Numbered from the stretch's first letter, positions 1-9,384 are shown. The stretch is DNA of 64,000 nucleotides from UBA5189 sp035631615 (GCA_035631615.1 DASQIK010000016.1:62001-126000), one strand, 5' to 3'. The notes: generated by a model not told the origin, from the sequence alone. Program-made: numbers and translations.

Positions 1-803
1 CGGAACGGTTCGTGCGCTGCCTCGCGGCGCAGACCGACCAGGGTTTCCACCTGGTGCTCGTCGACGATGGATCGAAGGACGGCACAGCGGACGCTGTGAG
101 GTCGATCCTGCCATCGTCGACGGTCATCCGTGGCTCCGGCCACTGGTGGTGGGCCGGGAGCCTCGAGCAGGCCCGGCGATGGCTCCGGCGCCAGCCTCAA
201 GCGCGGGGCGACGTCGTGCTCATCGTCAATGACGACACGAGATTCGAGCCGGACTTCCTGAGGGTCGCCCGCAGCGCGATCGGAGCAACCGAGCGCACCC
301 TGCTGCTGGCCCAGCCCTTCAGCGAGCAGACCGGGGAAGCGCTGCCGCTCGGCACGAAGATCGACTGGGCCAAGCTTCGATTCACGCCCGCGCTGCGGCC
401 CGAGGACATCGACTGCTTCTCGACCCGCGGGCTCTTCCTGCGTCGCACCGACTTCGAGGAGCTCGGCGGCTTCCACACCGTCCTGCTCCCGCACTACCTC
501 TCCGATTACGAGTTCACGATCCGCGCCTCCCGCCGCGGGTTCTCGCTCCGGAGCGATCCGTCCGTGCGCCTGGTGATGGATGAGACGTCGACGGGCATTC
601 GGCAGAAGGATCACCGCTCCGTCTGGGCCTACCTGCGGTCCGTGCTGACGATCCGGGCAACCGCGAACCCCATCTACTGGAGCTCCTTCGTGCTCCTGAC
701 CTCGCCCCGCAGGTTCGTGTTGTCGAATCTGAGCATCGTCTGGATGCGGTTCGGGAGGGATCTGGCGCGTTCAGCCCGACCGAATGTCGTGGCGAACCCG
801 TGA
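1..803 (+). CDS. Glycosyltransferase family 2, 5'-truncated by the window edge
   Basis: The reading frame is open at base 3, so the true start lies upstream. The visible part begins inside the GT-A fold and shows the nucleotide-binding motif LVLVDDGS, a DxD-like metal site (VNDDT) near residue 76, and the acceptor-side segment FSTRGLFLRRTDFEELGGF. It ends with a short basic tail. The product should transfer a sugar from an NDP donor onto a surface glycan on the cytoplasmic face of the membrane. It is the first gene of a four-gene run (GT2, FkbM, GT2, GT4) joined by 4-base overlaps, so it is probably co-transcribed with them. Donor and acceptor cannot be read from sequence. Confidence 0.85.
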   Translation, partial: ERFVRCLAAQTDQGFHLVLVDDGSKDGTADAVRSILPSSTVIRGSGHWWWAGSLEQARRWLRRQPQARGDVVLIVNDDTRFEPDFLRVARSAIGATERTLLLAQPFSEQTGEALPLGTKIDWAKLRFTPALRPEDIDCFSTRGLFLRRTDFEELGGFHTVLLPHYLSDYEFTIRASRRGFSLRSDPSVRLVMDETSTGIRQKDHRSVWAYLRSVLTIRATANPIYWSSFVLLTSPRRFVLSNLSIVWMRFGRDLARSARPNVVANP

Positions 804-1600
804 GCCTCGTGTCGAGTGCCCGTGCCTGGGGGCTCAGGCAGGTGCGGCGCTCGGTCCAGGCCACGGCCAGGCCGAGCCCCGAGCTTGGCCTCGAGAAGAT
901 CGGCACGGCGTACGGCGGCTGGATCGTGCCAACGGCACTCGTCCAGGCGACGTGGCGGTGCTACGACGGCGGGGTCGGCGAGGACGTCAGCTTCGACGTC
1001 GGGCTCATCGAACGGTTCGGCTGCACCGTGTTCGCGTTCGACCCGACGCCGCGTGCCATCGCGTACGCGCGGCAGATCGAGCAGCAGCAGCCCAGCTTCC
1101 GGTTCATGCCCGTGGGCCTGTGGTCGAGCGACACGACGCTCCGCTTCTATGCACCCAGGAACCCGGCGCACGTGTCTCACTCGGTGGTCAACCTGCAGGG
1201 CACCCACGAGTGGTTCGAGGCATCGTGCCGGACCATCCCATCGCTGATGCGGGAGCTCGACCACCCGTCCATCGACCTCCTCAAGCTCGATATCGAGGGC
1301 GCCGAGCACGCGGTCATCGCCTCGGCCCTGGACGCCGGCGTGCGCCCGACCGTCCTGTGCTTCGAGATCGATCAGCCGGTGGGTCCGATCCGCTTCTGGC
1401 GCACGATCCGGCGGGTCCGCGGCCACGGCTACGACCTGGTCGCCGTCGACGGCTGGAACTTCACGTTCGTCCGGCGCGGTGCCGGGGTCGGCCCCGCAAC
1501 GCCAGGCCCCGCAACGGCGGGCCCCGCGACGCCGGGCCCCGCGACGCCGGGCCCCGCGACGCCAGGACCCGCGACGCCGGGCCCCGCGACGCCCCATTGA
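800..1600 (+). CDS. FkbM-family SAM-dependent methyltransferase with GPATP repeat tail
   Basis: The 266-residue protein starts at a GTG whose GTGA overlaps the upstream stop. The Rossmann core is visible: CYDGGVGEDVSFDVGLIERFGCTVFAF carries SAM motif I and the following acidic strand end, and DLLKLDIEGAEHAVI is the FkbM/Methyltransf_21 motif IV signature. The family O-methylates sugars or secondary metabolites. Next to glycosyltransferases, sugar O-methylation of the same polymer is the best inference. The last 36 residues are seven copies of GPATP encoded by a perfect-register 15-bp tandem repeat, outside the catalytic domain. The next gene starts at TTGA over its stop. Confidence 0.85.
   Translation: MSLVSSARAWGLRQVRRSVQATARPSPELGLEKIGTAYGGWIVPTALVQATWRCYDGGVGEDVSFDVGLIERFGCTVFAFDPTPRAIAYARQIEQQQPSFRFMPVGLWSSDTTLRFYAPRNPAHVSHSVVNLQGTHEWFEASCRTIPSLMRELDHPSIDLLKLDIEGAEHAVIASALDAGVRPTVLCFEIDQPVGPIRFWRTIRRVRGHGYDLVAVDGWNFTFVRRGAGVGPATPGPATAGPATPGPATPGPATPGPATPGPATPH
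1490..1594 (+). repeat. Seven tandem 15-bp units encoding (GPATP)7
   Basis: Unit GGCCCCGCRACGCCR is repeated seven times with mostly third-position changes, at the 3' end of the FkbM gene. The register of 15 keeps an alternative long frame open across it, which artificially fuses this region to the following GT2 gene. Confidence 0.9.
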
Positions 1601-2646
1601 ACGCCGCTTCCGGGACGCCTCCGCGGATCAGCTTCGGGGTGATCGTCCTCAACGGCGAGCCGTTCACGGCCTACACGCTCCGATCGCTGTACCCGTTCGC
1701 GCACGAGATCATCGTCGTCGAGGGCGCGGCGCCGGCGGCGAAGAACATCGCGACGCTGGACGGCCACTCCCGGGACGACACCCTCGCGGAGCTGCGCCGG
1801 TTCAAGCTGGAAGAGGATCCCGAGGGCAAGGTCACGATCGTCACGGCCGAGGACGAGGGTTCCCCTGACGGCTGGTGGCCAGGCGAGAAGGACGAGCAGA
1901 GCCGCGCGTACGCCAGGCGGGCGACCGGCGACTACCTGTGGCAGGTGGACATCGACGAGTTCTACCGGGCCGAGGAGATGGCCCTGGTCGTCCAGATGCT
2001 GCGCGACGACCCGACCATCACCGCTGCCACCTTCAAGCAGATCACCTTCTGGGGCGGGCTCGGCTACCGTGCGGACGGCTGGTACCTGCGTCGCGGTGCC
2101 ACCTACTACCGCCGACTGTTCAAGTGGGGCTCCGGCTACGAGTACGCGAAGCACCGGCCACCGACCGTGCTCGATCCCGAGGGTCGAGACGTCCACACCG
2201 GCAACGCCCTGGATCCGGAGGATCTGGCCCGGCGAGGGATCCACCTGTATCACTACTCGCTGCTCCTGCCGAAGCAGGTCATCGAGAAGTGCGACTACTA
2301 CGGCAATGCGACGTTCACCAGGCGTCCCGCTGCCGTGGCCTGGGCGCAGGATGCGTTCCTCCGCCTGGGCCGGCCCTACCGGGTCCACAACGTGTACGAC
2401 TTCCCGAGCTGGCTGGAGCGCTACGACGGGCCGCACCCGGACGAGATCGGGCGCATGGTGGATGACCTCGCGCGGAGCGAGCCCGGCCAGCTTCGCCGGA
2501 CGGACGACATCGAGCGGCTCCTCGGGTCGTGGTGGTACAGCCGCGGCGCTCGGATCGTGAAGGCGCTCGACCCGTTGGACAGGCGCGCCCGGCGGTTCGG
2601 TCGTCGAGTCGTGCAGCGGGCCCGCCGCCTCCGAACGCCAGCGTGA
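1597..2646 (+). CDS. Glycosyltransferase family 2
   Basis: The chosen start is TTG at 1597, whose TTGA overlaps the stop of the methyltransferase. This matches the NTGA junctions across the cluster and begins just before the first beta strand (RISFGVIVLNGEPF). The open frame extends much further upstream only as a shadow of the FkbM gene. The 349-residue protein has a GT-A fold with the nucleotide site after IIVVEGA and a DxD motif in YLWQVDIDEFYR. A long aromatic-rich segment follows (GWYLRRGATYYRRLFKWGSG), then HLYHYSLL and a basic C-terminus. Predicted role is glycosyl transfer in surface-polysaccharide assembly. Substrates are unknown. Confidence 0.8.
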   Translation: MNAASGTPPRISFGVIVLNGEPFTAYTLRSLYPFAHEIIVVEGAAPAAKNIATLDGHSRDDTLAELRRFKLEEDPEGKVTIVTAEDEGSPDGWWPGEKDEQSRAYARRATGDYLWQVDIDEFYRAEEMALVVQMLRDDPTITAATFKQITFWGGLGYRADGWYLRRGATYYRRLFKWGSGYEYAKHRPPTVLDPEGRDVHTGNALDPEDLARRGIHLYHYSLLLPKQVIEKCDYYGNATFTRRPAAVAWAQDAFLRLGRPYRVHNVYDFPSWLERYDGPHPDEIGRMVDDLARSEPGQLRRTDDIERLLGSWWYSRGARIVKALDPLDRRARRFGRRVVQRARRLRTPA

Positions 2647-4046
2647 ACATCCTCCAGGTCAGTGCGTCCGACGGCGGCGGTGGCGCCCACAAGATCGCGC
2701 TGGCGCTCCAGATGGGGCTCCGAGAGCGGGGTCATGGCTCCTGGATGGCCGTCGGGCGCCGGACGGTGGAGAACCCGAACCTGTACCAGATCCCATCAGG
2801 CATTGCGCCTGGCCCGACGCGAGCTGTCTACGAAGCGGCGGCGCTGGCGCTCACGCCGCTTGTCGGGCGCGTGCGCGGCGCCAGGCGCGCCCGGCTGGCG
2901 CTGCGTTCGGCCCATCCGCTCGAATACGCCCGCGCCCGCTGGTCGGGACGCGAGTACTTCGACTACCCGGGGAGCCGCCGGATTCTCGAGATCCCACCGG
3001 CGAGGCCGGACGTGGTGCATCTCCACAACCTGCACACCGAGTACTTCGACCTCCGATCGCTCGCCGACCTGAGCAGCACGGTGCCCGTCGCGCTGACCCT
3101 CCACGATGAGTGGACGTATACGGGTCACTGCGCCTACGGCATCGAGTGCGAGCGCTGGCGCGTCGGCTGCGGTGCCTGCCCGGACCTGACCATCTACCCG
3201 TCCGTGCGCCGTGACGCGACCCACGAGAACTGGCTGGCCAAGCGCGCGATCTACGAGCAGAGCCGCCTGTATGTCAGCGCGCCTTCGAGCTGGCTCCTCG
3301 ACCGTGCCCGCGAATCCGTGCTGGCAACAGCCGCCGCAGACTGGCGCCTCATCCCCAATGGCGTGGACCTGCGCGTCTTCCGGCCCGCCGAGAAGGCGCA
3401 CGCCCGGGAGCTCCTTGGGCTGCCGCAGCAGCCACTCATCCTGCTGTTCGCCGCCAATCGGGCTCGCGCGAACCGGTTCAAGGATTACGCGACGATCGCA
3501 GCGGCCACCGATCTGGTGGCGGCAGGACTGCGCAATCGCAACCTGCTGCTCATCGCCCTCGGCGGGGAAGGCCCGCCGCAGTTCCTTGCGAACGGCGAGC
3601 TCCGGGCGATGCCCTGGGAGCACGAGCCGGCACGCGTTGCGGCGTTCTACCAGGCGGCAGACGTCTATCTCCACGCTGCGAATGCAGACACGTTTCCGAC
3701 GACCGTCCTGGAGGCGCTGGCCACCGGCACACCGGTCGTCGCCACGGCGGTGGGCGGCATCGATGAACAGGTCAGGAGCCTGGCCGGGGCCCCGGGTGCG
3801 TGGTCGGGTGCCGCGTTCGATGCCGATGTGGCGACGGGCGTCCTCGTGCCCCCGCACGATGCCGCAGGCATGGCTGCTGCGACGATCGCGTTGCTGGCCA
3901 ACGACGCGCTGCGCGCGCAGCTCGGCGCGAATGCGGTGCGGGACGCGGCGACTCGGTTCGGGCTCGCCGGTCAGCTTGACGCGACGCTCGCCTGGTATGC
4001 CGACATCACGCGCGACTGGCGCGCGTGGCGCGCGACCTCCTCCTAG
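2643..4046 (+). CDS. Glycosyltransferase family 4 (GT-B fold)
   Basis: GTG at 2643 overlaps the previous stop as GTGA and gives the expected start (VNILQVSASDGGGGAHKIA, the Gly-rich acceptor-domain loop). The 467-residue protein has the motif LTLHDEWTYTGHC followed by GCGACP, a Cys-bearing insert seen in some colanic-acid-type GT4 enzymes. The C-terminal donor domain has the E(x7)E element in HAANADTFPTTVLEALATGTPVV. It is a retaining sugar transferase in the polysaccharide operon. Its stop codon shares a CTAG tetramer with the convergent acyltransferase gene, so no terminator fits between them. Confidence 0.88.
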   Translation: MNILQVSASDGGGGAHKIALALQMGLRERGHGSWMAVGRRTVENPNLYQIPSGIAPGPTRAVYEAAALALTPLVGRVRGARRARLALRSAHPLEYARARWSGREYFDYPGSRRILEIPPARPDVVHLHNLHTEYFDLRSLADLSSTVPVALTLHDEWTYTGHCAYGIECERWRVGCGACPDLTIYPSVRRDATHENWLAKRAIYEQSRLYVSAPSSWLLDRARESVLATAAADWRLIPNGVDLRVFRPAEKAHARELLGLPQQPLILLFAANRARANRFKDYATIAAATDLVAAGLRNRNLLLIALGGEGPPQFLANGELRAMPWEHEPARVAAFYQAADVYLHAANADTFPTTVLEALATGTPVVATAVGGIDEQVRSLAGAPGAWSGAAFDADVATGVLVPPHDAAGMAAATIALLANDALRAQLGANAVRDAATRFGLAGQLDATLAWYADITRDWRAWRATSS

Positions 4047-6133
4047 CGAGGCAGCGCAGCGTCCAGCCGTGAGGTGAGCGCGGCCACGAACGGCCGGGTC
4101 AGGTGGTTCGTGTCCGCGTACACGACGTATCTGCCGATGATCGCGGGGCACGGGTCAGATGGGCAGGCCCACGCGGCGGCGTCGACGAACGTCGCTCCCG
4201 CCCCGGTGGCCGCCGCTCGTTCAGCGACGAGCCAGGCAGGATCAAGGGCAACGTCGCGCTGCAACGCACATCGGATCACGTGATCCGCGTACCTGCTCAG
4301 GCAGTCAGCCGGGTCCCACGGCACCTGCGGCGTGTCGGCGATGACCACGACGCTGGCGCCGGTAGCCCGGAGGTCCGCCAGCGTCCGGGCTGCAGCCCCC
4401 TGCATCGCCGTGGTCGCTGCGCCGCCGGCGAGCACGACCCCGCCGACGATTGGCGGGGCGCGGTGATTGGCGGAGACGATGACCATCGCCGGTCGGTCCG
4501 CGGCGATGCGGGCCAATGCCGTGCTCCGCCACGCGTCGCACACGGTCTTGGGACCGGAGACGCTCACGGTCGTGACGTCGGCGTAGGTACAGCTGGTCTT
4601 GACGAGGACGACCACTTTCCAGTCGCGCTCGCGCGCGATCGACTCCACCGCGGGCCACCACTGGAGGACGTGCGAATCGCCGAAGAGCACGACCTCGGTC
4701 TTCGAGGCCCGGTCGCCGAACGTGCACGGTCCATTGACCGTGCCCGAGGTCTGCAGCGAGCACGCCTCGGTGAACGGATTCTCGATGATCGTGCCCGCGT
4801 GCAGGTTCAGGAGCGAGGGCGTGGCATCGACCGGCAGCGGGCCATCCTGGGTGGGCCCGGTCGCCGGGATCAGGCCGGCGAGCGGGTCGCCACTGGGCGG
4901 CACCGCGGCCGCCGCCGCCGACGGTTCGAACCGGCGCACGGCGAACAGGCCGCCGCCCAGCGAGACGGCAACGAGGAGCACGGAGGCGATCAGGGCCGTC
5001 GCCAGATTCCTTGACGGTCGTCGCCCGATCAGCCGGCCGCGTCGCAGCGGATCCTCCACCCACCGGTACGTGATCGCCGCGAGCGGCACCGTCAGCCCGA
5101 TGGCCACCGCGCCCTGGAGGCCGTCCGGGATCACGCCCTGGAGCGCGATCGCCCCGAAGACCAGCACCGGCCAATGCCACAGGTACAGCGAATATGAGAT
5201 GCGGCCCACGTAGCGAAGCGGCGGCAGTGCGAGAACCCGGGCGGACCAGGAGCCGCCCGCACCCGCGCGGCCGGCACCTTGGCCACCCGCGCCCGTGCCG
5301 CCCGCGATGACGAGCACGCTGCCCACGACCGGGACGAGCGCGGCGACACCCGGGAACGACGTCGACGACCCGAACGCCACCGCCGAGATCGCGATCATGG
5401 CCAGCCCAGCCGCGCCCGCAAGGTGGGCGGCGGCCAGGGGCATCGCCCGCAGTCGCGGCGCGCCCATCGCGAGCAGCGCCCCGGCCCCGAGCTCCCAGGC
5501 CCTCGTCGGCAGGAGGTAGAACGCGGCGTTCGCATGGCCGGGCGTGAAGACCACGGACAGCGCGACGGAAACGGCGACAGCCAGGGCGACCAGCAGGGAC
5601 ATGCGCGGGCCGTGCCGTGCGGCGAGTCGATGCGCGACCAGCAGGAACGCCGGCCAGACGACGTAGAACTGCTCCTCGACACCGAGCGACCAGTAGTGGA
5701 TGACGGGCGAGACGCGCGCAGGGTGGAAGTAGTCGGCGGTATCGCGTGCGAACACGATGTTCGGAACGTACGCGGCAGACGCGGCGATGTCGCGAACCGC
5801 GTGCCACAGGCCGATCGGCGAGAAGAACACGACGCACGCCACGAGCGTCACGACGAGCACCAGGAACGAAGCCGGAAGGATCCGGCGAGCCCGCCGCGCG
5901 TAGAACGCTCGAAGGTCAATCGTGCCGGACTGGCCGAGCTCCCTTGCGAGCAGTCCCGTGATCAGAAACCCGGAGATCACGAAGAACACGTCGACGCCGA
6001 CGTAGCCGCCTGGGACCGCGGACCAGCCCGCGTGGTAGAGCAGGATCAGGACCACCGCGACAGCCCGCAGGCCATCGATGTCGGGCCGATAGTCGAGAGC
6101 GCTCGCGCCCTCGGCAGGCGCTCCGGCGGTCAT
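4043..6133 (-). CDS. OafA/YrhL-type acyltransferase 3 fused to SGNH domain
   Basis: The start is the ATG at 6133, which overlaps the upstream stop as ATGA. The longer open frame would add 29 Arg-rich residues inside the neighbouring gene. The protein is 696 residues. Residues about 10-370 form the ten-helix AT3 domain, with YRPDIDGLRAVAV, the conserved His in LLYHAG, GVDVFFVISGFLI and the R-R pair RRARRILPA. After a Pro-rich linker comes a periplasmic or extracellular SGNH esterase-like domain with GDSH (LFGDSHVLQWW) and the terminal DTNHLT catalytic pair. The family O-acetylates cell-surface sugars, and context supports acetylation of the glycan made here. Confidence 0.93.
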   Translation of the reverse strand: MTAGAPAEGASALDYRPDIDGLRAVAVVLILLYHAGWSAVPGGYVGVDVFFVISGFLITGLLARELGQSGTIDLRAFYARRARRILPASFLVLVVTLVACVVFFSPIGLWHAVRDIAASAAYVPNIVFARDTADYFHPARVSPVIHYWSLGVEEQFYVVWPAFLLVAHRLAARHGPRMSLLVALAVAVSVALSVVFTPGHANAAFYLLPTRAWELGAGALLAMGAPRLRAMPLAAAHLAGAAGLAMIAISAVAFGSSTSFPGVAALVPVVGSVLVIAGGTGAGGQGAGRAGAGGSWSARVLALPPLRYVGRISYSLYLWHWPVLVFGAIALQGVIPDGLQGAVAIGLTVPLAAITYRWVEDPLRRGRLIGRRPSRNLATALIASVLLVAVSLGGGLFAVRRFEPSAAAAAVPPSGDPLAGLIPATGPTQDGPLPVDATPSLLNLHAGTIIENPFTEACSLQTSGTVNGPCTFGDRASKTEVVLFGDSHVLQWWPAVESIARERDWKVVVLVKTSCTYADVTTVSVSGPKTVCDAWRSTALARIAADRPAMVIVSANHRAPPIVGGVVLAGGAATTAMQGAAARTLADLRATGASVVVIADTPQVPWDPADCLSRYADHVIRCALQRDVALDPAWLVAERAAATGAGATFVDAAAWACPSDPCPAIIGRYVVYADTNHLTRPFVAALTSRLDAALPR

Positions 6134-7116
6134 TCGGCCGATCGAAGGCCGCGGTGTCGCTCGAGGTCTGCGTCGACCATCATCCCGATGAGCTGCTCGA
6201 ATGACACATCCTGCCGCCACCCGAGCTCGGTCCTCGCGCGCGTCGAGTCACCAACGAGCCGGAATGTCTCTGCCGGCCGGACGAAGTTTGGATCGATCAC
6301 GACGTACCGCTCGTAATCCAGCCCGACATGCGCAAAGGCGGTCCGGACGAGGTCCAGGACGGTGTGCGCAACGCCGGACGAGATGATGTAGTCGCGCGGT
6401 GTCTCCTGCTGCAGCATCAGACACATCGCCCGCACGTAATCACCGGCGAACCCCCAATCGCGAACCGCGTCGAGGCTTCCCATCTGCAGCGAATCCGCGA
6501 GGCCGAGCGAGATCCGGGCGACGCCGTCGCTGACCTTCCGGCTCACGAACTCGAGCCCGCGCCGGGGCGACTCGTGGTTGTACAGGATGCCGCACACCGC
6601 GAACAGGCCCATGCCCTCCCGGGCGTTGACGGTGCTGAAGTGTCCGAATGCCTTCGCCGCCCCGTAGGGATTCCGAGGATTGAGCGGCGTCGTCTCGGTC
6701 TGCGGCGTCTCCCGCGCGTTGCCGAAGATTTCGCTCGAAGAGGCCTGGTAGAAGCGGATCGTCGGGTCCGTGGTCCGGATTGCCTCGAGCAGTCTCGGCG
6801 CCGCCAGCCCGGTGACCTCGCCCAGGAGATCCGGCCGGTCCCACGATGTCGGGACGAAGCTGTGGCCGGCCAGGTTGTAGACCTCACCGGGCCGCACTGC
6901 GCCGAGAACAGCGGCGATGTCGGCCTCGTCGAGGAGGTCCACGTCCACGAGCTCGATCCGATCGAGCAGGTGCCGGATCCGCTCCGGGACCGCGGTGCCT
7001 CGGCGCACGCCGACGACCCGGTAGCCCTGGCCGAGCAGGTGTTCGGCCAGGTACGAGCCGTCCTGACCACCGATCCCGGTGATGAGGGCGGTTCGACGCT
7101 CCTCGTTGTGCGGCAT
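6130..7116 (-). CDS. GDP-mannose 4,6-dehydratase-like SDR (second Gmd paralogue)
   Basis: The 328-residue extended SDR has the NAD(P) motif TGIGGQDGSYLAE, the catalytic YxxxK in NPYGAAK, and the Gmd family blocks SSSEIFG, YNHESPRRG and DWGFAGDYVRAM. It is clearly more divergent than the canonical Gmd encoded at 10490-11521, with a shorter segment after the first strand and other substrate-loop residues. It could dehydrate GDP-mannose or another NDP-hexose, or act as the partner reductase of a GDP-6-deoxyhexose pathway. The gene is followed by the acyltransferase (ATGA overlap) and preceded by a GT4 gene, all in one direction. Confidence 0.8.
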   Translation of the reverse strand: MPHNEERRTALITGIGGQDGSYLAEHLLGQGYRVVGVRRGTAVPERIRHLLDRIELVDVDLLDEADIAAVLGAVRPGEVYNLAGHSFVPTSWDRPDLLGEVTGLAAPRLLEAIRTTDPTIRFYQASSSEIFGNARETPQTETTPLNPRNPYGAAKAFGHFSTVNAREGMGLFAVCGILYNHESPRRGLEFVSRKVSDGVARISLGLADSLQMGSLDAVRDWGFAGDYVRAMCLMLQQETPRDYIISSGVAHTVLDLVRTAFAHVGLDYERYVVIDPNFVRPAETFRLVGDSTRARTELGWRQDVSFEQLIGMMVDADLERHRGLRSAE

Positions 7117-7119
7117 CGA

Positions 7120-8427
7120 TCAGACCAGCGGCTCTGCGGCGAGCAGCTTGATCTCGCTCCCGTCCAGCCGGCGACCGCCGAGGCGCCGATAGTGCGCGCG
7201 CAGCGTCAGCGCCGTCGTCCGCCAGTCGAACTGGCGGAACCGGGCCCGGCCACGTTCGGCGAGCTCGGTCCGGAGATTGGCGTCCGTCCACAGCCGTTCG
7301 ATCGCCGACGCGATGGCGGCCGGGTCCAGCGGGTCGAACACCAGCGCGGCGTCTCCCACGAGAGCGGGCAGGGACGTCACGTTGGAGCACGCAACCGGGA
7401 GACCGGACCAGAAGGCCTCCACGATCGGCAGCCCCCAGCCCTCATAGAGCGTGGGGAAGATGAGGCAGGTGGCGCGTCGGTAGACGAGTTGGATCTCCGC
7501 GGGGCTGAGGAACCCGAGGAACCGGACCTGACCGTCGATGCCGAGCTCGTGAGCGAGCTCTACGAGCCGCGCGTAGCGCTGATTCCGGTGGCCCGAGCAG
7601 ATGAGCGGCACGTCGATCCCGCGGCGTCGCAGCTGGCCGAGTGCATCGAGCAGGCGCTCGTGGTTCTTGTGGCCCCACGTCTGCGCGGGGTAGAACGCGT
7701 AGCGATCCGGAAGGTCGAGACGGGCGGCGATCGCACGCTCCTCGTCTGCCGTCGGGACGGGATACGCCTCCGTGACGGGCGGCGGATTCACCACGGCGAT
7801 GCGCTCCGGTGCGAGGCCGTAGCTCGCGACGAGATCGTCCTTCACCCAGCGCGTCGCAACCACGATCAGTGAGGCCTGCGCGCAGAACCGGCGATACGTC
7901 GCGTCCCGATCCCGAAGGACCTCCGGATCGAAGAACTCGGGCAGGTGGACGTGCTGGAGGTCCCACGGCTGGTAGATGTTCGGCAGCGCGGTCGATGAGG
8001 CGGAGGGTCTCGTGAAGTGCACGATGTCCGCGCGGACGGTCCGCATCGTCCGATCGAACGGGGACGGCAGCCGCCAGCCCGCGCTGCGGGCCATGCTGCG
8101 CCAGACGCTCCGCGCGAAGCGGCGGGCGCGTGCGGACGTCGTTTCGATCCCGCGTCGCATCGGAGCGCTGGATGCCCCCGCCGTCGACGAGGTCGCCCCG
8201 GGCATGGCGGGCTGGACCACCAGGCTCGACCGTCCCTTGAGATACGGGCGCAACCATTCGCCCTGTCCCTCGTTGACCAGGAAGAGGTACTCCTCGGTCT
8301 CGTCGTCCAGGCCGGACAGCGCCGCCGCAAGGCCGATGACCCATTGTTGGACGCCACCGCTCCCGACGCCCATCCGCGCATCGATCACCACCCGGAGCGG
8401 CCGGCGTCTCCGATGGATGTCGAGCAA
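7120..8427 (-). CDS. Glycosyltransferase family 4
   Basis: The open frame runs upstream to 8595, but the first 56 codons are Arg/Trp-rich and lie inside the fucose-synthase gene. The likeliest start is TTG at 8427, one base after that gene's stop, giving LLDIHRRRRPLRVVIDARMG. An internal GTG near 8391 is an alternative. The 435-residue protein has the GT-B signature: the glycine loop GVGSGGVQQWVIGLA, the donor-domain entry YAFYPAQTWGHKNHERLLDA, and the E-rich motif FPTLYEGWGLPIVEAFWSGLPV. It probably adds a sugar (mannose or a deoxy-sugar, by context) to the lipid-linked glycan. Confidence 0.82.
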   Translation of the reverse strand: MLDIHRRRRPLRVVIDARMGVGSGGVQQWVIGLAAALSGLDDETEEYLFLVNEGQGEWLRPYLKGRSSLVVQPAMPGATSSTAGASSAPMRRGIETTSARARRFARSVWRSMARSAGWRLPSPFDRTMRTVRADIVHFTRPSASSTALPNIYQPWDLQHVHLPEFFDPEVLRDRDATYRRFCAQASLIVVATRWVKDDLVASYGLAPERIAVVNPPPVTEAYPVPTADEERAIAARLDLPDRYAFYPAQTWGHKNHERLLDALGQLRRRGIDVPLICSGHRNQRYARLVELAHELGIDGQVRFLGFLSPAEIQLVYRRATCLIFPTLYEGWGLPIVEAFWSGLPVACSNVTSLPALVGDAALVFDPLDPAAIASAIERLWTDANLRTELAERGRARFRQFDWRTTALTLRAHYRRLGGRRLDGSEIKLLAAEPLV

Positions 8428-8428
8428 G

Positions 8429-9376
8429 TCAGGCGCGGGGTACGGACGATACCCGGTTGGACCCCAACGCCTCGTACCAGGCCACCGTCGCCCGCAGGCC
8501 ATCCTCGAACGAGGTACGCGCCACGAACCCGAATCGGTCGCGGGCCCGGCTCGTGTCCAGCGCGCGACGAGGTTGGCCGTCCGGCTTGGACGCATCCCAG
8601 CGGATCTCGCCCTGGAAGCCGGTGGCCGCGACGATCAGATCGACGAGGTCGCGAATCGTGATCTCGTGCCCGACCCCCAGATTCACCGGTTCCCCGCCCT
8701 CGTAGCGCTCGGTGGCAAGGACGATCCCCTCGGCGGCGTCCTCGACGTACAGGAACTCGCGCGACGCCGAGCCGGTCCCCCAGACGTCGATGTGGTCGGC
8801 GCCTGCGATCCGGGCATCGACGCATTTCTTGATGAGCGCCGGGATCACGTGCGAGCTGGCAGGGTTGAAGTTGTCGCCGGGACCGTACAGGTTCACCGGG
8901 ATCAGGTGGATGACGTTGAACCCGTATTGCTCCCGATATGCCTGCCCCTGGACCAGCAGCATCTTCTTGGCCAGCCCGTAGGGCGCGTTCGTCTCCTCCG
9001 GGTAGCCGTTCCAGAGGTCGTCCTCGCGGAACGGCACGGGGGTGAACTTGGGGTACGAGCAGACGGTCCCGATCTGGACGAACTTCGCGACGCCCGCGAG
9101 GCGGGCCTGCTCCATGAGCTCGATGCCCATCGTGGCGTTCTCGTAGAAGAACCGTCCCGGGTTCTCGCGATTCGCGCCGATCCCGCCGACGACCGCAGCG
9201 AGATGGATCACGACCTCCGGCTTGCCCGCAGCAAGGGCCGCGCGCACACCCGCGGCGGTCCGAAGGTCAAAGTCAGCCGAGCGCGGCACGAAGATGTCTC
9301 GCCCCTCGGTCTCGCCGAGTCGCTTGACGACGGCCTTCCCGAGGAACCCACCCCCACCGGTCACCATGATCCGCAT
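8429..9376 (-). CDS. fcl: GDP-L-fucose synthase (GDP-4-keto-6-deoxymannose 3,5-epimerase-reductase)
   Basis: It is an extended SDR of 315 residues with an N-terminal TGGGGFLGKAVV dinucleotide motif. The catalytic Ser is in GTVCSYP and the YxxxK in APYGLAKK. The Fcl blocks HLAAVVGGIGANRENP and LIPVNLYGPGDNF are present, as is the C-terminal WDASKPDGQPRR. It converts GDP-4-keto-6-deoxy-D-mannose, the Gmd product, to GDP-L-fucose with NADPH. The ATG at 9376 is preferred over a GTG seven codons upstream, because TAGGCT at 9385-9390 sits 8 nt before it like the other leaderless starts in this window. Gmd is encoded nearby in the same direction. Confidence 0.93.
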   Translation of the reverse strand: MRIMVTGGGGFLGKAVVKRLGETEGRDIFVPRSADFDLRTAAGVRAALAAGKPEVVIHLAAVVGGIGANRENPGRFFYENATMGIELMEQARLAGVAKFVQIGTVCSYPKFTPVPFREDDLWNGYPEETNAPYGLAKKMLLVQGQAYREQYGFNVIHLIPVNLYGPGDNFNPASSHVIPALIKKCVDARIAGADHIDVWGTGSASREFLYVEDAAEGIVLATERYEGGEPVNLGVGHEITIRDLVDLIVAATGFQGEIRWDASKPDGQPRRALDTSRARDRFGFVARTSFEDGLRATVAWYEALGSNRVSSVPRA

Positions 9377-9384
9377 CGGTCGGG

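Noticed and set aside
674..1597. Long antisense ORFs (here and throughout, for example 1429-2436 and 9222-10679)
   Set aside because: High-GC genes routinely leave antisense frames open. These are Arg/Pro/Ala-rich, lack motifs and mirror real genes.
784..2646. A single 620-codon ORF that would fuse a protein to the GT2 domain
   Set aside because: Codons before 1597 are Arg/Gly-rich shadow of the FkbM frame, and the GPATP repeat merely keeps the shifted frame open. The GT2 gene has its own TTGA-coupled start.
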